Assembly (NCBI RefSeq): GCF_018967865.2
Contig: NZ_JAHLZY020000001.1
Location: 806,001-870,000, forward strand
Direction of reading: 5' to 3'
Source of the DNA: Hymenobacter siberiensis
GTDB taxonomy: Bacteria > Bacteroidota > Bacteroidia > Cytophagales > Hymenobacteraceae
Length of the DNA: 64,000 bases
Below the pieces are notes generated by a model. The model did no database searches, was not told the origin of the DNA, and saw nothing but the letters and a program-made list of their open reading frames with translations. This document shows, one piece after another, positions 27,247 to 35,662 of the stretch (positions within the stretch are counted from its first letter, which is position 1; every line of letters begins with the position of its first letter). A program made the translations under genes and the position numbers.

Positions 27247-27281
27247 TTATATAGCAAGCAGGCCTCACGGGCGCTGAAGGG

Positions 27282-27312
27282 CAAAGGTAGCGCCCACGGG
27301 GTTGGGGCGCAA
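27282..27312 (-). promoter_or_regulatory. Promoter of the nuo operon
   Basis: On the minus strand, TTG (27312-27310), a 20-nt spacer, then TACCTTTG (27289-27282), a full match to the Bacteroidota -33/-7 pattern. It lies 36 nt before the nuoA start. Confidence 0.75.
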
Positions 27313-27465
27313 TGTTGAGGCGACAACCGCTACGTGGACGGCCGGTTTGGGCCGGCGATGGCGGCCCGTTGGGGTTGCACCGGTCGGGAATATTCGGCGT
27401 ATTGCTGGCTTTTGCTTGGATGTGCTTCCTTAATAGGGGCAAGCTGGGCACTATCCTTCCTCCCT

Positions 27466-28634
27466 ATGTCTAATCCTGCTGATACTTCGGGTAACTTCAT
27501 GGCGGCTAATACGGCCCTGGCAGAACGAGAGCACCAGCTTTCGGTCCTTTTCGATACCATTGTCGATGTCACGTTTGTGCTGAACGTGGAGGGCGAGGGG
27601 CGCTACCGGTTTGTGTTCGCTAATAAAGCGTTTGAGAAAACGACCGGCCAGCCGGTAGAGCAGGTAGTGGGCCGCTACGGGGGGATATTATTCCGGAACC
27701 CTCGCTCAGCCTGGTGCTCAGCAAGTACCGCGAAGCCATTGCCAGCATGGAACGTGTGGTGTGGCAGGAAACGACCGATTACCCCACCGGTCAGGTAACG
27801 GGCGAAGTGAGCGTAACGCCCGTGCCCGACGAAGACGGCCGCTGCTGCCAGCTGCTGGGCGTGGTGCACGACCTCACTAAGGAAAAGCAGGTGGAAAAGG
27901 CGTTGCGCATCAGCAACGAGCGGTTGGCCTACGCCCTGAAAGCCACTACCGATGCCATTTACGACTGGACCATCAGTGACGACTCATTGTATTGGGGTGA
28001 GGGGTTTGAAAATCTATTCGGCTACCAGCTAGCGCAGAATCCCATGCCCTTCAGCGAGTGGGCCGACTATGTGCATCCCGACGACAGCCCGCGCGTAGTG
28101 GCCGGCCTGCGGCACGCGGCTTTCGAAACCACAAATCTGTTTTGGCAGGAGGAATACCGGTTTCGGCGGGCCAACGGCACCTGGGCCGAGGTATTTGACC
28201 GGGGATACCTGCTGCGCGACGCGGCGGGCCGGGCCGTGCGCATGATGGGGGCCATGCAGGACATCACATCCCGCAAGCAGGCTGAAGGGTTTTCCAATTG
28301 CATCTGCACGTTTCAGTCGGCCCAGGAGGCGCTGGACAAGCTGGTGAGCAAAAAGCAGCGCGTGCCTCAGATAATATTCCTGGACCTGAACATGCCGATA
28401 ATGGACGGCTGGCAGTTTTTGGATGCCTTGGCACCCTACCAGGATGCCCTGCGCGGGACCTGCCACATCTATATTCTCACCTCGTCGCTGGCCCTGAAGG
28501 ACCTGGAGAAATCCAGGCATTACGACCTGGTGGCCGACCTGATTCATAAGCCGGTGGACAGCAAAGAAATCCGAGTCATTCAGTCGCTTTTTGAGTATGA
28601 TGAGATTGTTGATGATGAGCCCTGCGACTGCTGA
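27466..28634 (+). pseudogene. PAS-domain sensor joined to a truncated receiver domain, frameshifted
   Basis: ATG 27466 opens a PAS domain (LSVLFDTIVDVTFVLNVEG, then VFANKAFEKTTGQPVEQVVG) that leaves frame at a run of six G (27679-27684). The matching continuation, DIIPEPSLSLVLSKYREAI, lies in another frame; a seventh G would join them. A second PAS/PAC unit follows (LKATTDAIYDWTISDDSLYWGEG to MQDITSRKQAE). The sequence then passes straight into the later part of a response-regulator receiver (IIFLDLNMPIMDGWQFLDAL, ILTSS, HKPVD). No histidine kinase domain is present and the receiver lacks its first strand and acidic residues. A deletion fusing a kinase gene to a downstream regulator gene fits. 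Confidence 0.8.
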
Positions 28635-28649
28635 ATGGGCGTAGAAAGG

Positions 28650-28708
28650 TATTCTAAAACACGAAAGCCGCTTCTGGTGCAGAAGTGGCTTTCGTGTTTT
28701 AGAATACG
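28650..28708. terminator. Long bidirectional hairpin
   Basis: A near-perfect inverted repeat: 21 bp (28650-28670 with 28688-28708) plus further pairing of CTTCTG with CAGAAG, loop of 3. A/T-rich outer ends. It lies between the convergent PAS gene and pruA. Confidence 0.8.
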
Positions 28709-28755
28709 TGAGGAAACTGCTTCAAGATAAAAAAAACAGTTCCGGTGGCCAGCTT

Positions 28756-30420
28756 CTACAAGCCTTTGTCGCGGTTCAAGTCCTCCTTGGGCTCCGAGCC
28801 CAGGAAGGGGTAGTGGTAGTCCGTCACGGGCACGAAGGTTTCCTTGATGGCGCGGGGCGACACCCAGCGCAGCAGGTTCAGGATGGAGCCGGCCTTGTCG
28901 TTGGTGCCGGAGGCGCGGGCCCCGCCGAAGGGCTGCTGGCCGACTACGGCGCCGGTGGGCTTGTCGTTGATGTAGAAGTTGCCGGCGGCGTGGATGAGCT
29001 TCTTCGAGGCCAGGTCGATGGCGTACCGGTCCTGCGAGAAGATGGCGCCGGTGAGGGCGTAGGGCGAGGTCGAATCGACCAGCTCCAGCGCTTCTTCGAA
29101 TTTGTCGGCGTCGTAGACGTACACCGTTACCACGGGGCCGAACAGCTCGTCGCACATCGTGATGTATTTAGGGTCTTTGGCCACGATGACGGTGGGCTCG
29201 ATGAAGTAGCCTTTCGACTTGTCGTAGCCGCCGCCGGCGATGATTTCAGCGTTCGGGTCGGCTTTGGCACCGTCGAGGTATTTGGCGAGCTTATCGAAGG
29301 AACGCTCGTCGATAACGGCGTTGATGAAGTTGCCGAAGTCTTCCACATCGCCCATTTTGAAGGAGGCAAGGTCTTCCTTCACGTAGCCGAGAATTTCATC
29401 GGCTAGGTTGCTGGGGAGGTACACGCGGGAGGCAGCAGAGCATTTCTGGCCCTGGTACTCGAACGCGCCGCGCGAGATGCCCACGGCCACGGCTTTGGCG
29501 TGGGCCGAGGGGTGGGCGAGGATGAAGTCTTTGCCGCCGGTTTCGCCCACAATGCGGGGGTAGGACTTGTAGCTGGCAATGTTCTGGCCGATTTCCTGCC
29601 AGATGGTCTGGAACACCTTGGTGGAGCCGGTGAAGTGGATGCCGGCGAAATCGCGGTGCTTGAACACCACATCGCCCACCACGGGGCCATCGGCGTAAAT
29701 CAGGTTGATGACGCCGGCGGGCACGCCCGCTTCCTCGAACAGCTCCATGAGGACCTGGGCCGAGTAGACCTGGGTATCGGCTGGTTTCCAGACTACCACG
29801 TTGCCCATCATGGCTACCGACGAGGGCAGGTTGGCGGCGATGGACGTGAAGTTGAATGGCGTGAGGGCGAACACGAAGCCTTCGAGGGGACGCTGCTCCA
29901 GGCGGTTCCACATGCCGGGCAGACTCTCGGGCTGCTGCTCGTACACCTGCCGCATGAAGTGCACGTTGAAGCGGAAAAAGTCAATCAGCTCGCAGGCGGC
30001 GTCGATTTCAGCCTGGAAGGCGTTCTTGCTCTGGGCCAGCATGGTGGCCGCGTTGATGCGGGCACGGTAGGGACCGGCCAGCAAATCGGCAGCTTTGAGG
30101 AAGATGGCGGCGCGGTGCTCCCAGGGCATTTCGGCCCAGGCGGTGCGGGCGGCCAGGGCCGCGTCGATGGCCTGCGTAACGTGGCTGGCGTCGCCGTAGT
30201 GGAAGTGGCCGAGGGTGCGCTGGTGGTCGTGCGGCGGGCTGATGCGCTTGAGGTTGCTGGTACGCACTTCCTCGCCGCCAATGTGCATGGGGATGTCCAA
30301 CTCCAGGTTTTTCAGGCGCTGCAGCTCCTGCTGAAGCTCCAGCTTCTCTTTCGAGCCGGGCGCGTAGCCTTTGACGGGTTCGTTAATCGGGACGGGGACG
30401 TTGAAAAAGCCGTTGGCCAT
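28756..30420 (-). CDS. pruA: L-glutamate gamma-semialdehyde dehydrogenase (P5C dehydrogenase)
   Basis: The 554-residue aldehyde dehydrogenase has ETGG (293-296, catalytic Glu) and GQKCSA (catalytic Cys327), with FNFTSIAANLP and WKPADTQ in the NAD-binding part. Length and the FFNVPVPINEPVKGY opening are those of the stand-alone PruA group (about 540-550 residues). It oxidises glutamate semialdehyde to glutamate in proline breakdown. No proline dehydrogenase gene lies in the window. Confidence 0.95.
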   Translation of the reverse strand: MANGFFNVPVPINEPVKGYAPGSKEKLELQQELQRLKNLELDIPMHIGGEEVRTSNLKRISPPHDHQRTLGHFHYGDASHVTQAIDAALAARTAWAEMPWEHRAAIFLKAADLLAGPYRARINAATMLAQSKNAFQAEIDAACELIDFFRFNVHFMRQVYEQQPESLPGMWNRLEQRPLEGFVFALTPFNFTSIAANLPSSVAMMGNVVVWKPADTQVYSAQVLMELFEEAGVPAGVINLIYADGPVVGDVVFKHRDFAGIHFTGSTKVFQTIWQEIGQNIASYKSYPRIVGETGGKDFILAHPSAHAKAVAVGISRGAFEYQGQKCSAASRVYLPSNLADEILGYVKEDLASFKMGDVEDFGNFINAVIDERSFDKLAKYLDGAKADPNAEIIAGGGYDKSKGYFIEPTVIVAKDPKYITMCDELFGPVVTVYVYDADKFEEALELVDSTSPYALTGAIFSQDRYAIDLASKKLIHAAGNFYINDKPTGAVVGQQPFGGARASGTNDKAGSILNLLRWVSPRAIKETFVPVTDYHYPFLGSEPKEDLNRDKGL

Positions 30421-30465
30421 GGTGGGTTCGGGTTAGGTTGAAGGAGGGTTTGGGGTGGGATGGGG

Positions 30466-30473
30466 CAAAGGTA
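30466..30473 (-). promoter_or_regulatory. -7 promoter element for pruA
   Basis: Reads TACCTTTG on the minus strand, 46 nt before the pruA start. No good -33 element. Confidence 0.5.
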
Positions 30474-30501
30474 GAGGGAATCTGAAGTAGCCGCAGTCGC
30501 G

Positions 30502-30942
30502 TTAGAAACTTGAATTCTTACGTTTCCTTGACTCTGCTTCATAGAAGCGAACGGTAAAGTTCATTGTGGACCTTATCCCTTTACCACCTAGCAGCGCAGG
30601 AGCAAATCTTAGCGTTGATACTATCTGGTTGGCATCCTCAACAAGCAGGCTGTTGCTGGTATACTCAAGTTTTAAGCAGGTAGCACTGCCATCTTTATCC
30701 ACGATTACTCGGTACATGACAGTGCCTGTTTTATCCTTACTACCAGTATAGTTGACTAATTTTTCCTTGCCGGAAGTCACTTTTGGAGGTACATCGAATA
30801 ACATTAGCCCTACGTTGCCTTTGTCGATAAAGCTTTTCCAAAAACGGTCCTCTGCCGCATACAGCGAATCACAAGGAGATTGTGCATAGCAGCTAACAGA
30901 TGCAGACATTATGCAAATAATGGGAAAGATAAACTGCTTCAT
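30502..30942 (-). CDS. Secreted protein with TonB C-terminal-like domain
   Basis: The product has 146 residues from ATG 30942. The signal peptide MKQFIFPIICIMSASVSCYA has a Cys near the cleavage point and might be a lipoprotein signal. The C-terminal half (VMYRVIVDKDGSATCLKLEY, then FAPALLGGKGIRSTMNFTVRF) follows the strand pattern of TonB C-terminal domains found in many short Bacteroidota proteins. Base composition is clearly lower in GC than its neighbours, so it may be a recent arrival. Confidence 0.7.
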   Translation of the reverse strand: MKQFIFPIICIMSASVSCYAQSPCDSLYAAEDRFWKSFIDKGNVGLMLFDVPPKVTSGKEKLVNYTGSKDKTGTVMYRVIVDKDGSATCLKLEYTSNSLLVEDANQIVSTLRFAPALLGGKGIRSTMNFTVRFYEAESRKRKNSSF

Positions 30943-30972
30943 AAAACTGCTGAAAGGATTATCCATTCAAAA

Positions 30973-31521
30973 CTACATCTGCCCCAGCAGCTCACGCACC
31001 TGCCGCGTGAGGCCGTCGCGGGAACTGGTGTTGTGCAGGGTCGCGGCAAAGTTTGGGTAGTCGTCCATCGCAATTTCGCTGGGATGGTTGTCGTCGCGGG
31101 TGCCGTCGCCGCGCTGCTGGAGCGGGTCGCCTTCCACGCGCAGCATGAGGCCGCCACGGGCGCGGATGGGGTCGGCCTCGTTGGCGAAGCGGATGTCGGG
31201 TACGAGTATGAAGGCATCGGGTGGCAGGGCCGCGAAGAAGGCATCGACCCAGACCAGCGGCTCCCAGTCGCGCAGGGCCTGGCCTACTTGCTGGAGCATT
31301 TCGCCCCGCGTGCGGTGGAAGGTGGGCACCAGCTCGGCCTTGCCTTTCTGGGAATAATAGGGGGCCACATCCTCGCCCGAAAGGGCGGCGCAGACGGATT
31401 TGATGGAGTCGCCGAAGGAGCGGATTTGCCAGTTGCGCTCGGGTTGGAGCTGCTGAATGAGGCGGGCCACGGTGTCTTTGCCGCTGCCCCGGCGGCCGGA
31501 GAGGCCAATGAGGTGTACCAT
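30973..31521 (-). CDS. Deoxynucleotide monophosphate kinase-like P-loop protein
   Basis: The product has 182 residues from ATG 31521 (MVHLIGLSGRRGSGKDT). The P-loop GRRGSGKDT is at residues 9-17; DIRFANEADPI and DDNHPSEIAM are in the positions typical of phage-type dNMP kinases. It would phosphorylate dNMPs or a related nucleotide. A phage gene connection is possible, but no other phage genes are nearby. Confidence 0.65.
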   Translation of the reverse strand: MVHLIGLSGRRGSGKDTVARLIQQLQPERNWQIRSFGDSIKSVCAALSGEDVAPYYSQKGKAELVPTFHRTRGEMLQQVGQALRDWEPLVWVDAFFAALPPDAFILVPDIRFANEADPIRARGGLMLRVEGDPLQQRGDGTRDDNHPSEIAMDDYPNFAATLHNTSSRDGLTRQVRELLGQM

Positions 31522-31540
31522 GGAATTGGTGGGAAACAGT

Positions 31541-31643
31541 AGAACCTCATGCCGAGCGCAGCCGAGGCATCTCGCTCGCATCGTTCAACGATTGAGTTAC
31601 TGCGGCACGCGAGATGCCTCGACTACGCTCGGCATGACGTTCT
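31541..31643. repeat. Interspersed hairpin repeat, copy D
   Basis: C/G subtype (CATGCCGAGCGCAGCCGAGG). The central loop words read in the opposite orientation to the other copies (GAGTTACT). Starts 11 nt after the yjjG-type gene stop codon, between it and the dNMP kinase-like gene. Confidence 0.9.
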
Positions 31644-31654
31644 TTTTTGGGTTA

Positions 31655-32347
31655 TTACAAAAACGCCTTTAGTTCGCTCAAACAGCTGATTTCGTGCGTT
31701 ATCGTATTGAAGTGCCGGCGCTTGTCGGGATTGAAATACACCTGGTCGATGCCGGCGTTGTGGGCGCCCAGTACGTCGCATTCCAGGTTATCGCCAATCA
31801 TGAGGCTTTCGGTGGCAGTGGCACCGGTACGCTCCAGGGCGTGCGCAAACATGCGCGGGTCGGGCTTGAGGTGGCCACTGTGCTCGGAAGTGATGAGCTC
31901 CTGGAAGTAGTGCGTGAGGTTGGACGAATCCAGCTTGAGGGCCTGCACATCGTTGAAACCGTTGGTGACGAGGTGCAGGTGGTACTTGGGTTTCAGGTAG
32001 TCCAGCACCTCGTGGGTGTAGGGAAATACCGCCGATTTCAGGGGCAGGAGGTCCGTAAACTCATCCGAAATATTGGTCGGGATGTCGGGCTCGGCCACCC
32101 CCAGCTTCGTTAGCGTCCGCACAAAGCGGGTTTCCCGCAGTTGCTTCTGCGTGATTTTATTGTTCTGGTACATACGCCACAGTGCGTGGTTGATGTCGCT
32201 GTACACGCTGATAAACTGTTCCACCGCAAAGGTGCCGTAGCGGGCAAAATCGTGCCGCTCATACAGCGTGTGCAGAGTTTCGTTGGCGTTTTTCTCGAAG
32301 TCCCACAGCGTGTGGTCGAGGTCGAAGAAGAGGTGGCGGTATTTCAT
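31655..32347 (-). CDS. yjjG: YjjG-family noncanonical pyrimidine nucleotidase (HAD)
   Basis: The product has 230 residues from ATG 32347. HAD motifs: FFDLDHTLWDF (motif I, nucleophile Asp9), TNGF (motif II), KPDPRMF with Lys (motif III) and MIGDNLECDVLGA (motif IV). YjjG enzymes dephosphorylate noncanonical pyrimidine nucleotides. Substrate is inferred from family similarity. Start preferred because further upstream sequence is a class P hairpin. Confidence 0.85.
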   Translation of the reverse strand: MKYRHLFFDLDHTLWDFEKNANETLHTLYERHDFARYGTFAVEQFISVYSDINHALWRMYQNNKITQKQLRETRFVRTLTKLGVAEPDIPTNISDEFTDLLPLKSAVFPYTHEVLDYLKPKYHLHLVTNGFNDVQALKLDSSNLTHYFQELITSEHSGHLKPDPRMFAHALERTGATATESLMIGDNLECDVLGAHNAGIDQVYFNPDKRRHFNTITHEISCLSELKAFL

Positions 32348-32349
32348 TA

Positions 32350-32440
32350 TGGGTTTAGTTATCAGTTGTTGGTTGTCAGTTGTTTGTTTTGTTGAATAAG
32401 CCTTTAAACCAATAACGGGCAACCAGTAACTGACAACTAA
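32350..32440. repeat. Intergenic hairpin of iterated words (class P, locus 5)
   Basis: Left arm 32350-32388 (TTATCAGTTGTTGGTTGTCA and similar) pairs with right arm 32405-32440 (CAACCAGTAACTGACAACTA). It occupies the gap between the prenyltransferase stop (32443) and the yjjG start (32347) with 2 nt at each end. Confidence 0.7.
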
Positions 32441-32442
32441 AG

Positions 32443-33381
32443 TCACAGCGAGCCGGCCAGGGCCATGCTCAGCACGCCCGCCAGCATAATGCCCTTACAG
32501 AACGTGCTGAGGTGGCGGAAGTGCCGTCGCCGGTCGGCTCGAATGAGCAGGCGCGTCAGCTGGGCCATGGGCAGCAGCACCAGCAGCAGCAGCCACAGCG
32601 CCAGTGGCCAGTGCCCGCTCACCAGCAGCCGGCCCGTAGCGCCCAGCGTGAGCAGCGCCAGGCAGGCCAGAAAAAAGCCCGCCACCCACTTGGTGCGCGC
32701 CACGCCCCACACAAGCGGCACCGTGCGGCAGCCGTGCTGGGCATCGCCGCGCATGTCTTCCACATCTTTCACGATTTCGCGCACCATGGTAAGCAGGAAC
32801 GCGGCCAGCGCGTAGGGCCACACCACGCTGTTGTTGTCGTGGCGCTGGAGCTGCAATTGCAGCTCGGGCAGCAGCACCAGCGCCGCCGTGAGGGTGGCAA
32901 TGCTGAGGTTGCCCACCAGCGCCATGCGCTTGAAGCGGGCTGAGTAGCCCCATAGCAGCAGTGCCGCGCCCAGCGTGACGGCCCCCAGCACCGGGTGCAG
33001 CCAGCCGGCCACCAGCACGCCCACGCCGCTGAGCACCATGTGGGCCAGCATGGCCATGCGCCGGTTCACCACGCGGCCAATCACCAGCCGGTCGGGGCGG
33101 TTGATGGCATCAATTTTTACATCGTAATAGTCGTTGATGATGTAGCCCGCCGCCGCTATCAGCAGCGCCGCCCACACCAGAAGCCCGAAGCGCGGGGCCA
33201 GCAGCGACTGCCGCAGCGGCAGACCGGGCAGCAGCAGGCCGGCCCGCACCAGCGCCAGGCACAGCAGCATAATCAGCAGGTTGGGCCAGCGCACCAGCGT
33301 GGGCAGGGCCGTGCGCAGCCCCCCGGTGGGGTGCGGCGGGGGCAGGACGGGGGCAGGCGGCTTGGGGGGCAGCTGGTTCAT
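32443..33381 (-). CDS. UbiA-family prenyltransferase
   Basis: The 312-residue membrane protein has about nine hydrophobic helices and the two aspartate-rich motifs of the family, NDYYDVKIDAINRP (near residue 83) and DVEDMRGD (near residue 208). The N-terminus is Pro-rich. Such enzymes attach isoprenoid chains to aromatic or glycerol-phosphate acceptors; Bacteroidota homologues are often named geranylgeranylglycerol-phosphate geranylgeranyltransferase, but the acceptor cannot be decided here. Confidence 0.85.
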   Translation of the reverse strand: MNQLPPKPPAPVLPPPHPTGGLRTALPTLVRWPNLLIMLLCLALVRAGLLLPGLPLRQSLLAPRFGLLVWAALLIAAAGYIINDYYDVKIDAINRPDRLVIGRVVNRRMAMLAHMVLSGVGVLVAGWLHPVLGAVTLGAALLLWGYSARFKRMALVGNLSIATLTAALVLLPELQLQLQRHDNNSVVWPYALAAFLLTMVREIVKDVEDMRGDAQHGCRTVPLVWGVARTKWVAGFFLACLALLTLGATGRLLVSGHWPLALWLLLLVLLPMAQLTRLLIRADRRRHFRHLSTFCKGIMLAGVLSMALAGSL

Positions 33382-33458
33382 CGGCAGAGCGCGGGGCGAA
33401 GTGCAAAGGTCGGCGAAAGTGGCGGGCTGTTGGTGGGCGGTGGGCGCGTGCCGGGCAC

Positions 33459-33490
33459 AAAAAAGCCTCTCCGTGGCGGGAGAGGCTTCT
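33459..33490 (-). terminator. Intrinsic terminator of cspA
   Basis: Perfect 10-bp stem (33463-33472 with 33479-33488), followed on the minus strand by six U. It lies 39 nt after the cspA stop codon. Confidence 0.85.
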
Positions 33491-33528
33491 GCGATGGCGC
33501 GGGGGCAGCCATCAGAGCGTTTTCAAGC

Positions 33529-33723
33529 TCAGATTTTGCGCACGTTCACGGCATTGATGCCTTTGCGGCCTTCCTGGGTCTCAAATTCTACCCGGTCGTT
33601 TTGTTGCACTGTGGTCCCGTTCAGGCCCGTTACGTGTACGAAAAAGTCTTCTTTCGTTTGGTCGTTGGTCACGAAGCCATAGCCTTTGGCCTCGTTAAAA
33701 AATTTGATGATGCCGGTTTTCAT
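33529..33723 (-). CDS. cspA: Cold-shock domain protein
   Basis: A 64-residue protein made of one cold-shock domain with RNP1 KGYGFV (13-18) and RNP2 FFVHV (27-31). It binds single-stranded RNA or DNA and probably melts mRNA structure. It has its own terminator and an upstream leader of more than 100 nt with self-complementary stretches (CCCGCTTACGCGGG), which would suit cold-regulated mRNAs, but regulation is not shown. Confidence 0.95.
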   Translation of the reverse strand: MKTGIIKFFNEAKGYGFVTNDQTKEDFFVHVTGLNGTTVQQNDRVEFETQEGRKGINAVNVRKI

Positions 33724-33863
33724 GCAAAAAACAAAAAGGAAAAGAAAAACCGCCCGGGTAAAGGCTGCGGAAAGGCCTGAAACGGCACCAATAATGCCAT
33801 TCCAAACCCGCTTACGCGGGAAACCAACGCGGGGTTGGCCGGCCGGCGGCTCAGGCTCGTCCG

Positions 33864-34100
33864 TTATTGGTTATCGCGCCACTCGTACACCCACTTAGCC
33901 TGGATTTGCTCCAAGTGGCCCTCGGTGGCCTGCTCGCGGGTGCCGTCGAAGTTGTTCAGGCTCAGTATCCAATCAATCAAATCGGTGAAGCGGATGCGGT
34001 AGATTTTTGCTTCCGTGAAGTCGTCGCCGAACTTCTCGTAGAGGGCCATGGCAATATCCTCGTGGTCGGCCCAGTGCATGGGCGGCTCAAAGTGGTTCAC
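33864..34100 (-). CDS. iscX: Fe-S cluster assembly protein IscX
   Basis: About 78 residues from GTG 34100, or 71 from ATG 34079. The core HWADHEDIAMALYEKFGDDF, VRFTDL-like RIRFTDLIDWILSL and a final WVYEWRDNQ match IscX, a small acidic helical partner of IscS. The [2Fe-2S] ferredoxin gene directly upstream in transcription supports an Isc-type role. The rest of the isc system is not in the window. The longer open frame reads through a class P hairpin. Confidence 0.85.
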   Translation of the reverse strand: MNHFEPPMHWADHEDIAMALYEKFGDDFTEAKIYRIRFTDLIDWILSLNNFDGTREQATEGHLEQIQAKWVYEWRDNQ

Positions 34101-34104
34101 GGAT

Positions 34105-34215
34105 GAAATGTGAAAATGTGAATTAATGTGAAGATGTGAAAATGCTTGATTTAAGAAATAGTGCGCTGCTGAAAGCATTTTCACATTTCCATATCAATCA
34201 TATTTTCACATTTAA
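34105..34215. repeat. Intergenic hairpin of iterated words (class P, locus 6)
   Basis: Left arm 34105-34146 repeats GTGAAAATGTGAAT-type words; right arm 34172-34215 repeats TTTTCACATTTCC. It fills the gap between the ferredoxin stop (34220) and the iscX start (34100). Confidence 0.75.
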
Positions 34216-34219
34216 AAAC

Positions 34220-34555
34220 CTAGTGTCCCAGGAAGTGCTGGGGCGGAATGGTGACGACGAGCTGCATATCGGCCTCCACTACGCACTGGCAGGCCAGGCG
34301 GGAGTTGATGCGCGGGTTTTCGGCGCGGTCGATGAAGTCCTCTTCTTTATCGGAAATCTCGGGCAGGTCGTTGCCGCCGGAGTTGATGTAGACGTGGCAG
34401 GTGCTGCAGCCGCACACGCCGCCGCAGTTGTGCTGCAACTGAATGCCGTTGTTCAGGGCCACGTCGAGCACCGACTCGCCAGAGGCCGCCACGTGGGTCT
34501 GGGCCGGCTGGCCGTCGTTGAACTGGAAGGTGATGGTGGTGGCGGAAGCGGACAA
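34220..34555 (-). CDS. [2Fe-2S] ferredoxin
   Basis: About 111 residues if TTG 34555 is the start. Plant/adrenodoxin-type ligands: CGGVCGCSTC and the Cys of LACQC (five Cys in the usual spacing). The segment SDKEEDFIDRAENPRINSRLACQ is that of Isc-type ferredoxins. No in-frame ATG lies between the promoter at 34600-34630 and the domain; the frame stays open upstream over the end of the DUF2520 gene. The start is therefore uncertain. It likely gives electrons for Fe-S assembly together with iscX. Confidence 0.85.
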   Translation of the reverse strand: MSASATTITFQFNDGQPAQTHVAASGESVLDVALNNGIQLQHNCGGVCGCSTCHVYINSGGNDLPEISDKEEDFIDRAENPRINSRLACQCVVEADMQLVVTIPPQHFLGH

Positions 34556-34599
34556 AACGAGAAGCGAATAAGACGAATAATAGACGGCATTTGCCACTG

Positions 34600-34630
34600 C
34601 AAAGGTACTGCCTCCGGTCCCGGCATCAAA
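34600..34630 (-). promoter_or_regulatory. Promoter of the ferredoxin-iscX unit
   Basis: On the minus strand, TTTG (34630-34627), a 19-nt spacer, then TACCTTTG (34607-34600), the exact Bacteroidota consensus. The -33 element overlaps the stop codon of the DUF2520 gene. Confidence 0.8.
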
Positions 34631-35420
34631 GCTGGGCCTGGATGCTGGCCGTGAGCTGCCCATAGAGCGCCTGCCAGGCCGGGTGGGCCGCCAGGGCGGC
34701 GTGGTGGGCGGCCAGCGTGGGCGCATCGTGCCGCACGGCCGGCCCGGTCTGCACGCCAAACGGTGAGTTGGCCAGGGCTTTCGCTACGGTTTCGCGCACC
34801 AGCGGGGCCAGCAGCTCGGCCGGCAGGGCGGCCTCGGCCAGCAGGGTATCGGCAATGCCCAACAGGTGGTTGGTGAAATTGTTGGCAAAAACGGCTGCCA
34901 CGTGCAGCTTCAGGCGCTGGGCCGAGGCGAGCTGCCGCACGTGCCGGCTGAGGCTGCCGGCCAGCGCCAGCAGCGTGGCTTCGGCCCCGGCATCGGCCGC
35001 CTCAATGCACAGCGGCACCGTGGGCCAGTCGATGGCGCGGCCGGGACTGAAAGTCTGGAGCGGGTAGAACACGCCGCCCCGCACGGCCGGCTGCACTTCG
35101 AAAATCGCCAGGGGCAGGGCCCCAGCCAGGTGGGCCACCAGCGCCCCGGCGGGCCAGGTGGTGCCGGCCAGCAGCGGGGCCACGGCAGTATCGGGCACGG
35201 CCAGCAGGTACACGTCGGCGGGGGGCAGGGGCGCGGCCAGGGTGGCCAGGGCGGGCGTGCCGGGCAGCGTGGCCGCCAGGGCTTCGGCGGCCGTGGCCGT
35301 GCGGCTCCACACGAAGGCCAGCCGGTGGCCGGCGGCCACCAGAGCCGGAGCCAGCTGGCTGGCCACACGGCCCGCGCCAAACAGGCCAATTTGCAGGGAA
35401 TCAGGATGATTAACTATCAT
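34626..35420 (-). CDS. Rossmann-like / DUF2520 domain protein
   Basis: The 264-residue product has an N-terminal Rossmann fold with GLFGAGRVASQLAPALVAAGH (GxGxxx near residue 14) and a C-terminal helical domain (LKLHVAAVFANNFTNHLLGIAD) typical of DUF2520 proteins related to ketopantoate and proline-biosynthesis reductases. It probably binds NAD(P), but the substrate is unknown. Very GC-rich. A short AT-rich stretch (35421-35465) separates it from the divergent T9SS cargo gene. Confidence 0.85.
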   Translation of the reverse strand: MIVNHPDSLQIGLFGAGRVASQLAPALVAAGHRLAFVWSRTATAAEALAATLPGTPALATLAAPLPPADVYLLAVPDTAVAPLLAGTTWPAGALVAHLAGALPLAIFEVQPAVRGGVFYPLQTFSPGRAIDWPTVPLCIEAADAGAEATLLALAGSLSRHVRQLASAQRLKLHVAAVFANNFTNHLLGIADTLLAEAALPAELLAPLVRETVAKALANSPFGVQTGPAVRHDAPTLAAHHAALAAHPAWQALYGQLTASIQAQL

Positions 35421-35662
35421 TAATTAATGATATAATATAAATTTATAAAATAGGATAAACGATTGACTGCGTTATTGCTGCCAGTGCAATGGTTGAGGTC
35501 GCTGCAAAAAGGCGCGGGTTCACTGATTTGTGCCCAAAGTTTAGCAACTTGTATCCCCAAAGCTACCGGCTAACCTGTAAGTTAACTGGCACAGCGGCTG
35601 GTTACACTCATTCGCTCAACCCCATAATTCTCTCTATTCACCCATTTTACACCCTCTTTTCA

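Noticed and set aside
35421..35662. AT-rich gap upstream of the T9SS cargo gene
   Set aside because: Looks like a promoter region for both divergent genes, but no clean TAnnTTTG with spacing was found, so no promoter was called.
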